Source: Quadrisphaera granulorum (GTDB taxonomy: Bacteria > Actinomycetota > Actinomycetes > Actinomycetales > Quadrisphaeraceae). Taken from it: 64,000 nt of DNA. The notes under the pieces are model-generated. The model searched no databases. It was not told the DNA's origin and saw nothing but the letters and a program-made list of their open reading frames with translations. Each line of letters opens with the position of its first letter. The stretch's first letter is position 1. The stretch covers positions 186,001 to 250,000 of the forward strand of contig NZ_QGDQ01000002.1 in the NCBI RefSeq assembly GCF_003149145.1. The letters run 5' to 3'. Below, one piece after another: positions 41,950-50,049 of this stretch. The translations under genes and the position numbers were made by a program.

Positions 41950-42654
41950 ATGGGTTTCCTTGACCGCCTGCTCGGCCGTGAAGACCGGTCGGGCTCCGAC
42001 CGCAGCACTGCCTACGGGCAGCCGCGGCCCGTCCAGCCCCAGCCCACCTACCGCACCGACTACCCGACGCCCGGCCAGCCCTCCGTGGGCCAGCAGCAGG
42101 CCGCCGGGCCGAGGCAGCCCCTCAGCGAGGACGAGCGGGCCCTCGAGCGCTACCGCTACCTCCTGCGTACCGCTCCGCCGGACCAGCTGGAGCAGGCCCA
42201 CGCCGAGGCGTTCGCCAAGCTCACCCCGCAGCAGCGCCAGCAGGTGCTGTCCGAGCTCAGCCAGCACGTCCCCCCGGCCGAGCGCGCTCCGAGCGACAGC
42301 CCGCAGGACCTGGCCCGCATGGCGACGCGCGCCGAGGTTCGCCAGCCGGGCACGCTCGAGCGGAGCTTCTCCGGAGCGGGTGGTCCGGGTGGATCCGGTG
42401 GCGGCAGGGGACTGGGCATGGGCGCCGTCATCGGTGGTGGTCTGCTGGCCGGTGTCGCCGGGGCTTTCGTGGGCACCGCCATCGCCGACGCCATGTTCGA
42501 CGGGTCCGAGGGTGACGCCTACGCCCAAGGTTTCCAGGATGCCCAGGAGGACATGGCCGCCGATGCGGGGTACGACGGCGGCGGCTTCGACGGCGGCGGC
42601 TTCGACGGCGGCGACGACTTCGGTGGTGACTTCGGCGGCGACTTCGACGTCTGA
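41950..42654 (+). CDS. Protein with conserved helical domain and Gly-rich tail, function unknown
   Basis: A 234-residue protein starting MGFLDRLLGRED, with a Pro/Gln-rich stretch, a helical region (ERYRYLLRTAPPDQLEQAHAEAFAKL...QQVLSELSQHV, residues 62-108) that I have seen in other actinobacterial proteins of unknown function, a Gly-rich hydrophobic segment (GMGAVIGGGLLAGVAGAFVGTAIAD) that could cross the membrane, and a C-terminal run of GGGFDGG/GGDFGG repeats. A GAAGGAGAG ribosome site precedes ATG 41950. The gene is followed by a strong terminator. The 282 bp upstream of it hold no other gene; two close TTGACC sequences near 41868-41884 may be promoter elements. Confidence 0.65.
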   Translation: MGFLDRLLGREDRSGSDRSTAYGQPRPVQPQPTYRTDYPTPGQPSVGQQQAAGPRQPLSEDERALERYRYLLRTAPPDQLEQAHAEAFAKLTPQQRQQVLSELSQHVPPAERAPSDSPQDLARMATRAEVRQPGTLERSFSGAGGPGGSGGGRGLGMGAVIGGGLLAGVAGAFVGTAIADAMFDGSEGDAYAQGFQDAQEDMAADAGYDGGGFDGGGFDGGDDFGGDFGGDFDV

Positions 42655-42680
42655 CCCGTCCCGAGCGGACCCGAGGACGA

Positions 42681-42714
42681 CGAAGGCCCCCGCCCTGCCG
42701 GGCGGGGGCCTTCG
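42681..42714 (+). terminator. Strong terminator between the Gly-rich protein gene and tRNA-Gly
   Basis: A perfect 15-bp stem (CGAAGGCCCCCGCCC 42681-42695 with 42700-42714) and a 4-nt loop lie 26 bp after the stop codon. The tRNA gene runs convergently towards it, so it can serve both directions. Confidence 0.85.
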
Positions 42715-42722
42715 TGCTGACG

Positions 42723-42793
42723 AGCGGACGACGGGAATCGAACCCGCGCTATCAGCTTGGGAAGCTGAAGTTCTACCATTGAACTACGTCCGC
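42723..42793 (-). tRNA. tRNA-Gly (anticodon CCC)
   Basis: On the minus strand the sequence folds as a complete cloverleaf of 71 nt: acceptor stem GCGGACG/CGTCCGC, D-arm with TAGTTCAATGGTAGA, anticodon stem TCAGC/GCTGA with loop TTCCCAA (anticodon CCC), and T-arm GCGGGTTCGATTCCCGT. The discriminator base is T and the CCA end is not encoded. Anticodon CCC reads the GGG glycine codon. Confidence 0.95.
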
Positions 42794-42845
42794 GTGGCGC
42801 CTCTGAAGACGTCCACCGTCAGCCTAGCAAGCCTCAGCGAAGACC

Positions 42846-44264
42846 TCAGACACCGTCCCGCTTGTAGCCGAAGAAGCTCTTCTTGCAGATGAGCTCGGCG
42901 ACCTCGGCGGGCACCATGTCCTGCCAGGTCTCGTCGTGCGCGGCGATGCGCTTCAGCACGTCGCGCGACAGGATCTTCAGGTAGTCGGGGTTGAAGTCGG
43001 CCAGGTGCACGAAGCTGCCGCGGCCGGACAGGTAGTCGAACAAGGGCTGCAGCTGCTCGCCCACCTCGACGTCCTCGACCGTGACGACGTCACCGCTGGC
43101 CAAGTCGAGCTTGGGGTAGACGAACAGCTTGAGGTTGTTCTTGAGGAGCCGGCCCCAGCTCTCGAGGAGACCACCCGGCAGGTGCGCGTGGGTCTTCTCG
43201 TCGAACAGCACCTCCAAGCTCGGCAGGCCCATGACCATGCCGATCCGCTCGGTGGTGCGCGCCTGCAGGTACGCCGCCAGCCGGTGGTAGTCGGCGAAGT
43301 TGGAGATGAGCACCGTGCTACCGGTGGCCGACAGGAGGTCTGCGCGGGCGAGGAAGTCGCGGCGGTCGAGCTTGGAGCCGCCGGCGAGCAAGTTGCTCAT
43401 GGTGAGCTCGGTCAGCGCGAGGACCTTCTTGGGGTCGACGGCCGGGTCCTTGACGAACGCGCGCTTGGCGCACTCGAGCATGTCGATGTTGACGTGTGTC
43501 GGGGGTCGGAAGCTGCCGCGCTCGACGAGCACCGAGCGCTTGCGCAGGGCCTCGGAGGGCTGCAGCACCTCGCGGTCGGGGCCGAACATCGCAACGCCGG
43601 ACAGGCCGAGGTGCACGAGCTGCAGCGCCATGAGGCGGTTGTCGACGCTGCGGAACTCGATGCCCGAGAACTTGATCATGTCGACCTCGATGCGGCCCGT
43701 GTTGAGCTTGTCGAGCAAGCTCGCAACGACCTCATCGGGCTCGGCGCGCTCGAAGAACGCGGCGTGCAGCAGGTTCACGCCGATGATGCCGAGCGCCTCC
43801 TGCTGCTGGGCGGCGTCGTCGTCGAGCATCCGCACGTGGATGACGATCTCGTTGGGCTCGTCCTCGGGGTGCGCCTGGAAACGCACGCCCATCCAGCCGT
43901 GGCACTCGTTGCCGCCGCGGTAGCTGCGGGCCACCACGGTGTCGGCGAATGCGAAGAAGCAGGTGTCGTCACCGCGGGCCTCCGAGAGGCGCTCCACGTT
44001 GAGCGTGTACTCGTGCTCCAGCATCGCCTGGAGGCGGCCCAGGGAGACGTAGCGGTCCGACCGGCCGTAGACGGCGTCGGAGACGGCCATGTCGTACGCC
44101 GACATGGTCTTGGCGATCGTGCCGGCGGCACCGCCCGCGCGGAAGAACCAGCGGGCCACCTCCTGACCGGCGCCGATCTCGGCGATGGTGCCGTACCAGC
44201 GCGGGTCGAGGTTGATCCGCAGGGCCTTCTGAAGCGTGTCCTCGCCGACGTCCATGCCGCCCAT
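42846..44264 (-). CDS. Conserved protein of unknown function
   Basis: A 472-residue soluble protein without signal peptide or membrane helices. It reads as a well-conserved globular enzyme-like protein: ETLQKALRINLDPRWYGTIAEIGAGQEVARWFF, then GGAAGTIAKTMSAYDMAVSDAVYG, GWMGVRFQAHPEDEPNEIVIHVRMLD, and SNFADYHRLAAYLQARTTERIG. Relatives occur in several phyla, where I recall inconsistent automatic names such as TonB-dependent receptor, which this cannot be. I assign no function. It is a single gene, next to tRNA-Gly, divergent from dcd. Codon use is that of a normal chromosomal gene. Confidence 0.7.
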   Translation of the reverse strand: MGGMDVGEDTLQKALRINLDPRWYGTIAEIGAGQEVARWFFRAGGAAGTIAKTMSAYDMAVSDAVYGRSDRYVSLGRLQAMLEHEYTLNVERLSEARGDDTCFFAFADTVVARSYRGGNECHGWMGVRFQAHPEDEPNEIVIHVRMLDDDAAQQQEALGIIGVNLLHAAFFERAEPDEVVASLLDKLNTGRIEVDMIKFSGIEFRSVDNRLMALQLVHLGLSGVAMFGPDREVLQPSEALRKRSVLVERGSFRPPTHVNIDMLECAKRAFVKDPAVDPKKVLALTELTMSNLLAGGSKLDRRDFLARADLLSATGSTVLISNFADYHRLAAYLQARTTERIGMVMGLPSLEVLFDEKTHAHLPGGLLESWGRLLKNNLKLFVYPKLDLASGDVVTVEDVEVGEQLQPLFDYLSGRGSFVHLADFNPDYLKILSRDVLKRIAAHDETWQDMVPAEVAELICKKSFFGYKRDGV

Positions 44265-44472
44265 CCCGTCGTCCCCGTCCGTTCTCCGAGCCCGGGAGGG
44301 CTCGAACCTCGCAGCGAGCGGTCACCATCGACTCAGCACTTGTCGGCGCCGATGATGGCGTGCTCTGAGCGACCTGACCACCTCCCCGGAGCGAACCGGA
44401 GATGATGATCTGGCCACCTGTCCCTGTCATCGGCGCGTCGGGCCCGGAACTGGAGCCCACTACGGTGTCGGC

Positions 44473-45075
44473 GTGCTTCTTTCCGACCGCGACCTGGTGG
44501 CCGAGGTCGACGCCGGCCGCGTGGTGCTCGACCCGTGGGACCCCGCGATGGTGCAACCCTCGAGCATCGACGTCCGGCTCGACAGGTACTTCCGGCTCTT
44601 CGACAACCACAAGTACGCGGTCATCGACCCCGCCCAGGAGCAGCCGGAGCTGACCCGGCTCGTGGAGGTCGACAAGGGCGAGGCCTTCGTCCTGCACCCC
44701 GGCGAGTTCGTCCTGGCCTCGACCTATGAGGCCATCACCGTTCCGGACGACCTCGCGGTCCGCGTCGAGGGCAAGAGCTCGACGGGCCGGCTGGGCCTGG
44801 TGACCCACTCCACGGCGGGTTTCGTGGACCCAGGTTTCTCCGGGCACATCACTCTCGAACTGGCCAACGTCGCCACGCTGCCCATCAAGCTCTGGCCCGG
44901 CATGAAGATCGGCCAGCTCTGCTTCTTCAAGCTGTCGAGCCCGGCCGAGCACCCCTACGGCAGCGCGCGGTACGGCTCGCGGTACCAGGGCCAGCGCGGA
45001 CCGACCGCCTCCCGCTCCTACCTGAACTTCCACCTCACGGACGTCAGCGCGGGCTCCCCCGCCGACGACGCCTGA
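44473..45075 (+). CDS. dcd: dCTP deaminase (likely dUMP-forming)
   Basis: A 200-residue enzyme of the dCTP deaminase/dUTPase family. It begins [23 protein letters not shown]...[18 protein letters not shown] and has the catalytic segment [35 protein letters not shown], with the active-site Glu at its end, and a flexible C-terminal arm ([20 protein letters not shown]). In actinobacteria this form is usually bifunctional, converting dCTP straight to dUMP. GTG 44473 gives the conserved start. The 208 bp before it hold only the divergent promoter region. Confidence 0.93.
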   Translation: MLLSDRDLVAEVDAGRVVLDPWDPAMVQPSSIDVRLDRYFRLFDNHKYAVIDPAQEQPELTRLVEVDKGEAFVLHPGEFVLASTYEAITVPDDLAVRVEGKSSTGRLGLVTHSTAGFVDPGFSGHITLELANVATLPIKLWPGMKIGQLCFFKLSSPAEHPYGSARYGSRYQGQRGPTASRSYLNFHLTDVSAGSPADDA

Positions 45076-45095
45076 CAGACACAGCGGACCCCGCC

Positions 45096-46103
45096 GTGGC
45101 CTCCCTCGTGCTCGGGCGCGATGCCGGCCGCGCGCTCGCGGGTTCCCACCTGCTGCTCCTGCCCGACGAGCTCCCCGAGACCGTCGTCCTCGGTCTGGTG
45201 CGTGCGCGCCATCCCGACCTGGTCTCCGTGGGCGGTGGCACCTGGCGGCTGGGGCGGTGGACCACGCTGCGCGGCCCGCTCCTGCTTGACGCGGCCGCCG
45301 CGGCCGGCTCGGCCGTGCCCGACCCGTGGCGCTGCGCGTGGGTGATCGAGTGCCCGGTCGACCGCGGCGACCCGCCCCTGCCCGGCACCACCGACCGGGA
45401 GGGCCTCCACCGCGCTTTCCCCGACGGCCTGCCCGTCATGGCTGAGCGCCGCGCCCTCGACCTGGCGCTGGCCCTCGCCCGCCGACTCGAAGGCGCCGTC
45501 CGCGTGGCCGCGCGATCCGACGGCACCGGGTGGGCCCTGCTCCAGCCCGACCCGTCCTCCTGGGTGGACAGGACCGTGCTCAGCCCCAGCTGGGTGACCC
45601 CCGAGGACGCTCTCGCCATCGCCGCGCAGATCGTCCCCGGGGCCGAGCTGGCGGTGGAGGGCACTGCGTGGGAGGGGCTCACGCCGGAGGCGATCGCGGC
45701 CCTGGAGGCAACTCACGACGACGACGCCCCCCCACCCGACCAGCGCGAGGTGCTGCACCTGGCCGCCGATGCCCGGGACGCCGCTGTCGCAGCGGGCGAC
45801 GACGTGCTGGACGCGTACGCCCTCGTCGTCGTCCTCCCCGAGGGAGGGGTGGTGCAGTTTGAGGTGGCGGGAGCCGCCGAGCCGCCGCCCGCGCTGCACG
45901 GCGTCGAGTGGGCGGCGTCAGCGGTGACGTACAGCGCGGTGTGGTGGCCCGATGACCCGGCCGCTGCCGAGCACGAGGTGCCGGCTCCCGACGTGCGCCG
46001 CGCGCGAGCCCGCGCGGGTGCGGTGATCGAGGCGCTCACGGACGCCGTCGCCCGGGAGGTCGGTGGTGTGGTGGTGGATGCCGACGGCTTCCCCCTCGCC
46101 TAG
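45096..46103 (+). CDS. Conserved actinobacterial protein of unknown function
   Basis: A 335-residue soluble protein, 20 bp downstream of dcd on the same strand and probably co-transcribed. It has no signal peptide or membrane helix. Readable stretches include VSVGGGTWRLGRWTTLRGPLLLDAAAAAG, a possible small domain LEGAVRVAARSDGTGWALLQPDP, and a C-terminal region with VDADGFPL. Many acidic Asp/Glu residues are present. I do not recognise a family with known function. GTG 45096 is used. Confidence 0.6.
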   Translation: MASLVLGRDAGRALAGSHLLLLPDELPETVVLGLVRARHPDLVSVGGGTWRLGRWTTLRGPLLLDAAAAAGSAVPDPWRCAWVIECPVDRGDPPLPGTTDREGLHRAFPDGLPVMAERRALDLALALARRLEGAVRVAARSDGTGWALLQPDPSSWVDRTVLSPSWVTPEDALAIAAQIVPGAELAVEGTAWEGLTPEAIAALEATHDDDAPPPDQREVLHLAADARDAAVAAGDDVLDAYALVVVLPEGGVVQFEVAGAAEPPPALHGVEWAASAVTYSAVWWPDDPAAAEHEVPAPDVRRARARAGAVIEALTDAVAREVGGVVVDADGFPLA

Positions 46104-46198
46104 CGAAAGCCTTCTGTTCGCGTGCTGTGGGTGCGCTCTAGTGGTGCGCCGCTGTCCAGAGACCACTGCCGCTGGGATTGAGTTGGTAGCGTCTTCCC

Positions 46199-46441
46199 AT
46201 GGAAGCGGTGGTCGACTCCGTCGGGCGCATCGTGGTGCCCAAGGCCCTCCGTGACGCCCTCGGTCTCACACCGGGGACAAGAGTTGATCTATCGCGCTAT
46301 GGGGCTGGCCTTCAGCTCGTACCGAGTGGGCGCACCGCCCGGTTGGTCGAGGAGGATGGCGTGCTGGTGGCGCGCGGCAGCGGGGGTACCCGCATTGACG
46401 ACGACATCGTCAACGGGCTGCTTGATGCAGGGCGACGGTGA
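46199..46441 (+). CDS. AbrB/MazE-type antitoxin
   Basis: An 80-residue protein with an N-terminal SpoVT/AbrB swapped-hairpin DNA-binding domain: [39 protein letters not shown]. The short C-terminal part ([21 protein letters not shown]) is where the toxin would bind. ATG 46199 is the start. Its stop overlaps the PIN toxin start (GTGA), the standard antitoxin-toxin arrangement. It likely represses its own operon together with the toxin. Confidence 0.85.
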   Translation: MEAVVDSVGRIVVPKALRDALGLTPGTRVDLSRYGAGLQLVPSGRTARLVEEDGVLVARGSGGTRIDDDIVNGLLDAGRR

Positions 46442-46863
46442 CGTCCGGAGCGGTCCGGATGTTCGCACTCGACACCAGTGCGGCTGTCCCGCTCCTGGTC
46501 GCTGACCACACAGCCCACACGGCGCTCTCCCGGTGGAGCTCGGGGCGGGTCTTGCACCTCGCGGGCCACGCTGCAGCGGAGACGTACTCGGTGCTCACGA
46601 GGCTCCCCGGAGACCTCCGCCTGTTGCCGTCAGACGCGGCCACCCTGCTCGAACGGCGCTTCGTCTCGATGCTTGCCCTGCCAGACGATGTCGCAGGAAC
46701 CCTTCCCAGAGTGCTCGCAGACCTCGATGTCAGTGGCGGGGCGGTCTACGACGCACTGGTGGCGCTCGCGGCGCAGCACCACGGCGCCATTCTCGTGACA
46801 AGAGACCTGCGCGCTCGTGACACCTACGAGCGCATCGGGGTTCCTGTGCACATCGTGTCCTAA
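46438..46863 (+). CDS. PIN-domain toxin (VapC family), second locus
   Basis: A 141-residue PIN domain: first Asp in [13 protein letters not shown], Glu in [12 protein letters not shown] (the usual second acidic residue), and Asp residues in [32 protein letters not shown]. It should be a Mg-dependent RNase neutralised by the AbrB-type antitoxin. The start GTG 46438 lies over the antitoxin stop; an ATG seven codons later (MFALDTS) is a plausible alternative. It is unrelated at sequence level to the VapC at 30597. Confidence 0.87.
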   Translation: MTSGAVRMFALDTSAAVPLLVADHTAHTALSRWSSGRVLHLAGHAAAETYSVLTRLPGDLRLLPSDAATLLERRFVSMLALPDDVAGTLPRVLADLDVSGGAVYDALVALAAQHHGAILVTRDLRARDTYERIGVPVHIVS

Positions 46864-46929
46864 GGGGCCGCCGCCGTCGGTGGTCGGTGCGAGACTCCGG
46901 CGTCGAACTCGAGGCCGGTCGGCGCATCG

Positions 46930-47097
46930 CTAGAGCAGGACCTCACCGAGCCATCGGATCACGGGCCCGACGACGACGGCGAGCACCGGCGCCGCCGCGC
47001 CGAGCATCCCCAGCACCACCAGGCCCGCCACGAGGCGCGCCAGCAGCGAGGGGCGGCCCGCCCCGGGCTGCCGCAGCGACCTCAGCAGCCCGTCCAC
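46930..47097 (-). CDS. Very small membrane protein (55 aa)
   Basis: An open frame of 55 codons from GTG 47097 to TAG 46930-46932: a basic N-terminus (VDGLLRSLRQPGAGRPS) then one long hydrophobic span (LVAGLVVLGMLGAAAPVLAVVVG). AGGA lies nine bases before the start. It follows the DUF4235 gene by 16 bp on the same strand, so the two are probably co-transcribed small membrane proteins. No family is recognised. Confidence 0.55.
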   Translation of the reverse strand: MDGLLRSLRQPGAGRPSLLARLVAGLVVLGMLGAAAPVLAVVVGPVIRWLGEVLL

Positions 47098-47113
47098 GGG
47101 AGCGGTCCTGCCG

Positions 47114-47395
47114 TCAGGCGCTGACGTCCTGCAGCTTCTTGGGCAGGTGGCCCGCGCTCTTCTCGTAGAACTTGGCGGCCTCGCGGGTGGCGAGCATCCG
47201 CACGACGCCGACGACGGCGCCCGACACCACGGCCCACCCGACGGCCTCGGCGAGGGCCACGTGCGGGCTCAGCGGGTTGGCCGGGGGCTGCTTGCCGGTG
47301 GCCAGCACCCACAGCTTCTTGATGACGGAGCGCGCGGCGGACTGGGCCGCCAGTCCGCTGCCCGTGCCCAGCACGGTCCACACGAGGTTTCCCAC
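47114..47395 (-). CDS. DUF4235 small membrane protein
   Basis: A 93-residue protein: a first helix (GNLVWTVLGTGSGLAAQSAARSV), the conserved KKLWVLATGKQPPANP segment and a second helix (LAEAVGWAVVSGAVVGVVRMLATR). This is the DUF4235 family, common and of unknown function in actinobacteria. GTG 47395 has a GGGAGG site upstream. It is divergent from the TPP riboswitch transcript. Confidence 0.8.
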   Translation of the reverse strand: MGNLVWTVLGTGSGLAAQSAARSVIKKLWVLATGKQPPANPLSPHVALAEAVGWAVVSGAVVGVVRMLATREAAKFYEKSAGHLPKKLQDVSA

Positions 47396-47454
47396 GGCAC
47401 CACCCTCCCAAGCCGGGTGGGAGCCGTCCAGCGGAGGGCGTACGGTTGCCCCGA

Positions 47455-47550
47455 TCGACAGGGGAGCGCCGACCTCGTGGGAGGCGCTGAGAGTGCGGGA
47501 GACCGCAGACCCTCGAACCTGATCCGGTTCACACCGGCGTAGGGAGTCGA
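47455..47550 (+). ncRNA. TPP riboswitch (THI box)
   Basis: The conserved parts are in order: P1 strand TCGAC (47455-47459), GGGGAGC, GCGCTGAGAGTGCGGG, GACCGCAGACCCT, GAACCTGATC, GGTTCACACCGGCGTAGGGA and the closing P1 strand GTCGA (47546-47550). This is a thiamine-pyrophosphate aptamer. Bound TPP should lower expression of the ECF transporter genes that begin 80 bp downstream. Confidence 0.95.
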
Positions 47551-47599
47551 GCTTTCTGCCGTTCCGGTCCCGTCCGCTCGCGGACGGCCGGTCCGGCAC

Positions 47600-47624
47600 C
47601 CCTCCTCGCGACCCTGCTGGGAGG
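47600..47624 (+). promoter_or_regulatory. Riboswitch expression platform: ribosome-site sequestering hairpin
   Basis: The ribosome site GGGAGG (47619-47624), six bases before ATG 47631, can pair with CCCCTCCT (from 47600). A separate strong hairpin (CCGTCCG-ctcg-CGGACGG, about 47574-47591) lies between it and the aptamer. The layout suits control of translation initiation rather than termination. Confidence 0.55.
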
Positions 47625-47630
47625 CACCTG

Positions 47631-48434
47631 ATGAGCACCACCGAAAAGTCCGACGCACCGTCCACACCCCGTCGCCGGCCCGCGGGCATCGGGGCGACGC
47701 TGGTCACCGCCGTCATCGTCGTCGCTCTCGCCGCCCTCGTGTGGCAAGGGCCGACGTGGTTCTCCGAGGACGGCGTCCCTGGGGCCGCCCAGCCTGGCCC
47801 GGCGGTCCTCACCCTCGTGCTCGGTGCGCTGGCCCTCGTGGGGTGGCGCACGGCGCCGCGGCGGTCGTGGCGGGTGGTCGACATCGTCGTCGCCAGTGTC
47901 CTCGGTGTGGCGGTGGGCTTGCTGTTCACGCTCTTCAACCTTGCGTGGAACCCGATCTCGGGTCTGCTGGGCGGCTTCGCGTTCCTCGGCGCGGTCCTGA
48001 CCGGACCCTGGCTGCTGGGAGGGGTCGTCGGGGGGCTCGTCATCCGACGGCCCGGGGCAGCAGTCTTCGTCGAGCTCGTCGCCGCCGTGGTGTCCGCGCT
48101 GATCGGCAACCAGTGGGGCTTCTTCACCGTCATCTACGGGCTCGTCCAGGGGCTCGGCGCCGAGGTGGTGCTGGCGGTGCTCCTCTACCGGCAGTGGGGT
48201 CTGACCGCCGGTCTGCTGGCCGGCCTCGGCGCTGGCGCTGCCTTCGGAGTACTGGAGAACCTCGTCTCGAACGCGGCGCTCCCGACCGGCTTCCAGCTCA
48301 CCTACCTGGCGCTCGCTGCCGTGGTGTCGGGGGCCATCACCGCGGGGCTCGGTGGCTGGGCGCTCACCCGAGCCCTCGCGCGCACGGGAGCGCTGGCGCC
48401 ACTCGCGTCCGGCCGCAACGCTCAGCGCGTCTGA
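47631..48434 (+). CDS. ECF transporter substrate-binding (S) subunit, YkoE type
   Basis: A 267-residue membrane protein with about six or seven helices. It matches the YkoE family of S components (SWRVVDIVVASVLGVAVGLLFTLFN, AVVSALIGNQWGFFTVIYGLVQGLGAEVVLAVL), which bind thiamine or its hydroxymethylpyrimidine precursor. The TPP riboswitch directly upstream supports this. It is the first gene of a three-gene ECF operon (S, A, T). The first 20 residues are a hydrophilic cytosolic lead. Confidence 0.9.
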   Translation: MSTTEKSDAPSTPRRRPAGIGATLVTAVIVVALAALVWQGPTWFSEDGVPGAAQPGPAVLTLVLGALALVGWRTAPRRSWRVVDIVVASVLGVAVGLLFTLFNLAWNPISGLLGGFAFLGAVLTGPWLLGGVVGGLVIRRPGAAVFVELVAAVVSALIGNQWGFFTVIYGLVQGLGAEVVLAVLLYRQWGLTAGLLAGLGAGAAFGVLENLVSNAALPTGFQLTYLALAAVVSGAITAGLGGWALTRALARTGALAPLASGRNAQRV

Positions 48435-48444
48435 GCTACCCCCG

Positions 48445-50049
48445 GTGAGTCCGCTCGTTCGGGCCCGCGGATGGGGGTGGCGCTGGAACGCCCGCCGCGC
48501 CCACGCCGTCCGCGGTCTCGACCTCGACGTCGAGGCCGGTGAGCGGGTCCTGCTCCTCGGAGCGTCGGGGGCCGGCAAGTCCACCGTGCTCGCCGGTGTC
48601 GCCGGGCTCCTGGACGGCGGGCCGGACGGAACCGGCGAGGCCGAGGGGCAACTCCTCCTCGACGGCGTTCCCGCCGCCGAGGCACGGCTGAACGCCGTCG
48701 CGGCGGGCCGAGGCCAGGCGCGCACCGGTCTCCTCCTGCAAGACCCGCAGGCACAGACCGTGCTGGCCCGCGTCGGGGACGACGTCGCCTTCGGCCTGGA
48801 GAACCACGGCGTGCCCGTCGAGCGGATCTGGCCCCGCGTCGAGGCGGCCCTGGCCGACGTGGGTCTCGATCTCCCGCGCGACCACCCGACCGCCCGCCTG
48901 TCCGGGGGACAGCGCCAGCGCCTGGCGCTGGCGGGGGTGCTGGCACTCGAGCCGCAGCTTCTGCTGCTGGACGAGCCGACCGCGATGCTCGATCCCGAGG
49001 GTGCTGTCCGGCTGCGCGACGTCGTCGCCGAGCGACTGACCGCGACCGGCGCAGGCTGCCTGCTCGTCGAGCATCGGGTGGACCTGTGGGTCGACCTCGT
49101 CGACAGGGTCGTGGTGCTCGCCCCCGGCGGCGGTGTGCTCGCGGACGGCCCCACGCTGCAGGTGCTGGCGCAGCGGGGTGCCGAGCTGGCCGCCGCAGGC
49201 GTCTGGGTACCAGGCCACCGGCCCGTGCCCCGTTCCCGCGAGGGCAGCCACGGTGTGCTCCACCAGAACCCTGGCGCCGCCACTGACGGACGCCTCCTCA
49301 TGGCGCTGGAGGACGTCGCCGTCGGCCGGCGCGGGCACGGGGCGGCGGTGCTCAGCGCCGTGGCGGCCCAGGTCGAGGCCGGATCGGTGACGGCGGTTCG
49401 CGGGGCCAACGGCGCCGGGAAGTCGACGCTGGCACTGGCGGTGGCGGGTCTGGTGCCACCGGTGGCCGGTCGAGTCCGCGCCGGGCGACCGCTCGTCGGC
49501 GACCCAGCGCCAGCGCCTTCGCGACGGCGCTGGCGCGACCGTCGCCGCGAGGTGGCGCCCGACGACCCCGCCCGCTGGACCCCGCGCGACCTCGTGGCGC
49601 GGATCGGCTCGGTCTTCCAAGACCCCCGGCACCAGTTCGTCGCCCAGACCGTCGCGGACGAGCTGGCCGTCGGACCGCGCAGGCTCGGTCTGGCGCGGGC
49701 CGAGGTCGCCGAGCGCGTCGAGGGGTTGCTGGAGCGGCTCCGGCTTGACCGCCTCGCTCGCGCCAACCCCTTCACCCTGTCGGGAGGGGAGCAGCGGCGC
49801 CTGTCCGTGGCGACCGCCCTTGCCACCCGACCCAGGCTGCTGGTGCTCGACGAGCCCACCTTCGGGCAGGACGCCCGCACCTGGGTCGAACTCGTCGAGC
49901 TGCTCGCCGAGCTGCGCGACGGGGGGACGGCGGTGGTGGCGGCCACCCACGACGTCGAGTTGTGCGAAGCCCTCGCCGACGTCACGTGGTGGGTCGGTGA
50001 CGGGCGGCTGCGCGTGGACGTGCCCGCGAGATCGGCCAGCGGACGGTGA
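48445..50049 (+). CDS. ECF transporter ATPase with two fused ATP-binding domains (YkoD type)
   Basis: A 534-residue protein with two ABC domains in one chain. Domain 1: Walker A GASGAGKST, signature LSGGQRQRLALAG, Walker B LLLLDEPTAML. Domain 2: Walker A GANGAGKST, signature LSGGEQRRLSVA, Walker B LLVLDEPTFGQ. It powers the thiamine/HMP importer formed with the S and T subunits. GTG 48445 follows the S gene by 10 bp. Domain 2 contains an Arg-rich insertion (APSRRRWRDRRREV) coded by a perfect 11-bp inverted repeat (49507-49517 with 49526-49536). The stop overlaps the T gene (GTGA). Confidence 0.9.
   Translation: MSPLVRARGWGWRWNARRAHAVRGLDLDVEAGERVLLLGASGAGKSTVLAGVAGLLDGGPDGTGEAEGQLLLDGVPAAEARLNAVAAGRGQARTGLLLQDPQAQTVLARVGDDVAFGLENHGVPVERIWPRVEAALADVGLDLPRDHPTARLSGGQRQRLALAGVLALEPQLLLLDEPTAMLDPEGAVRLRDVVAERLTATGAGCLLVEHRVDLWVDLVDRVVVLAPGGGVLADGPTLQVLAQRGAELAAAGVWVPGHRPVPRSREGSHGVLHQNPGAATDGRLLMALEDVAVGRRGHGAAVLSAVAAQVEAGSVTAVRGANGAGKSTLALAVAGLVPPVAGRVRAGRPLVGDPAPAPSRRRWRDRRREVAPDDPARWTPRDLVARIGSVFQDPRHQFVAQTVADELAVGPRRLGLARAEVAERVEGLLERLRLDRLARANPFTLSGGEQRRLSVATALATRPRLLVLDEPTFGQDARTWVELVELLAELRDGGTAVVAATHDVELCEALADVTWWVGDGRLRVDVPARSASGR

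Noticed and set aside
42936-44405. 489-codon plus-strand frame opposite the unknown conserved protein
   Set aside because: Repetitive Glu/Val/Gln/Leu composition from reversed codons; the minus-strand protein has enzyme-like conserved blocks.
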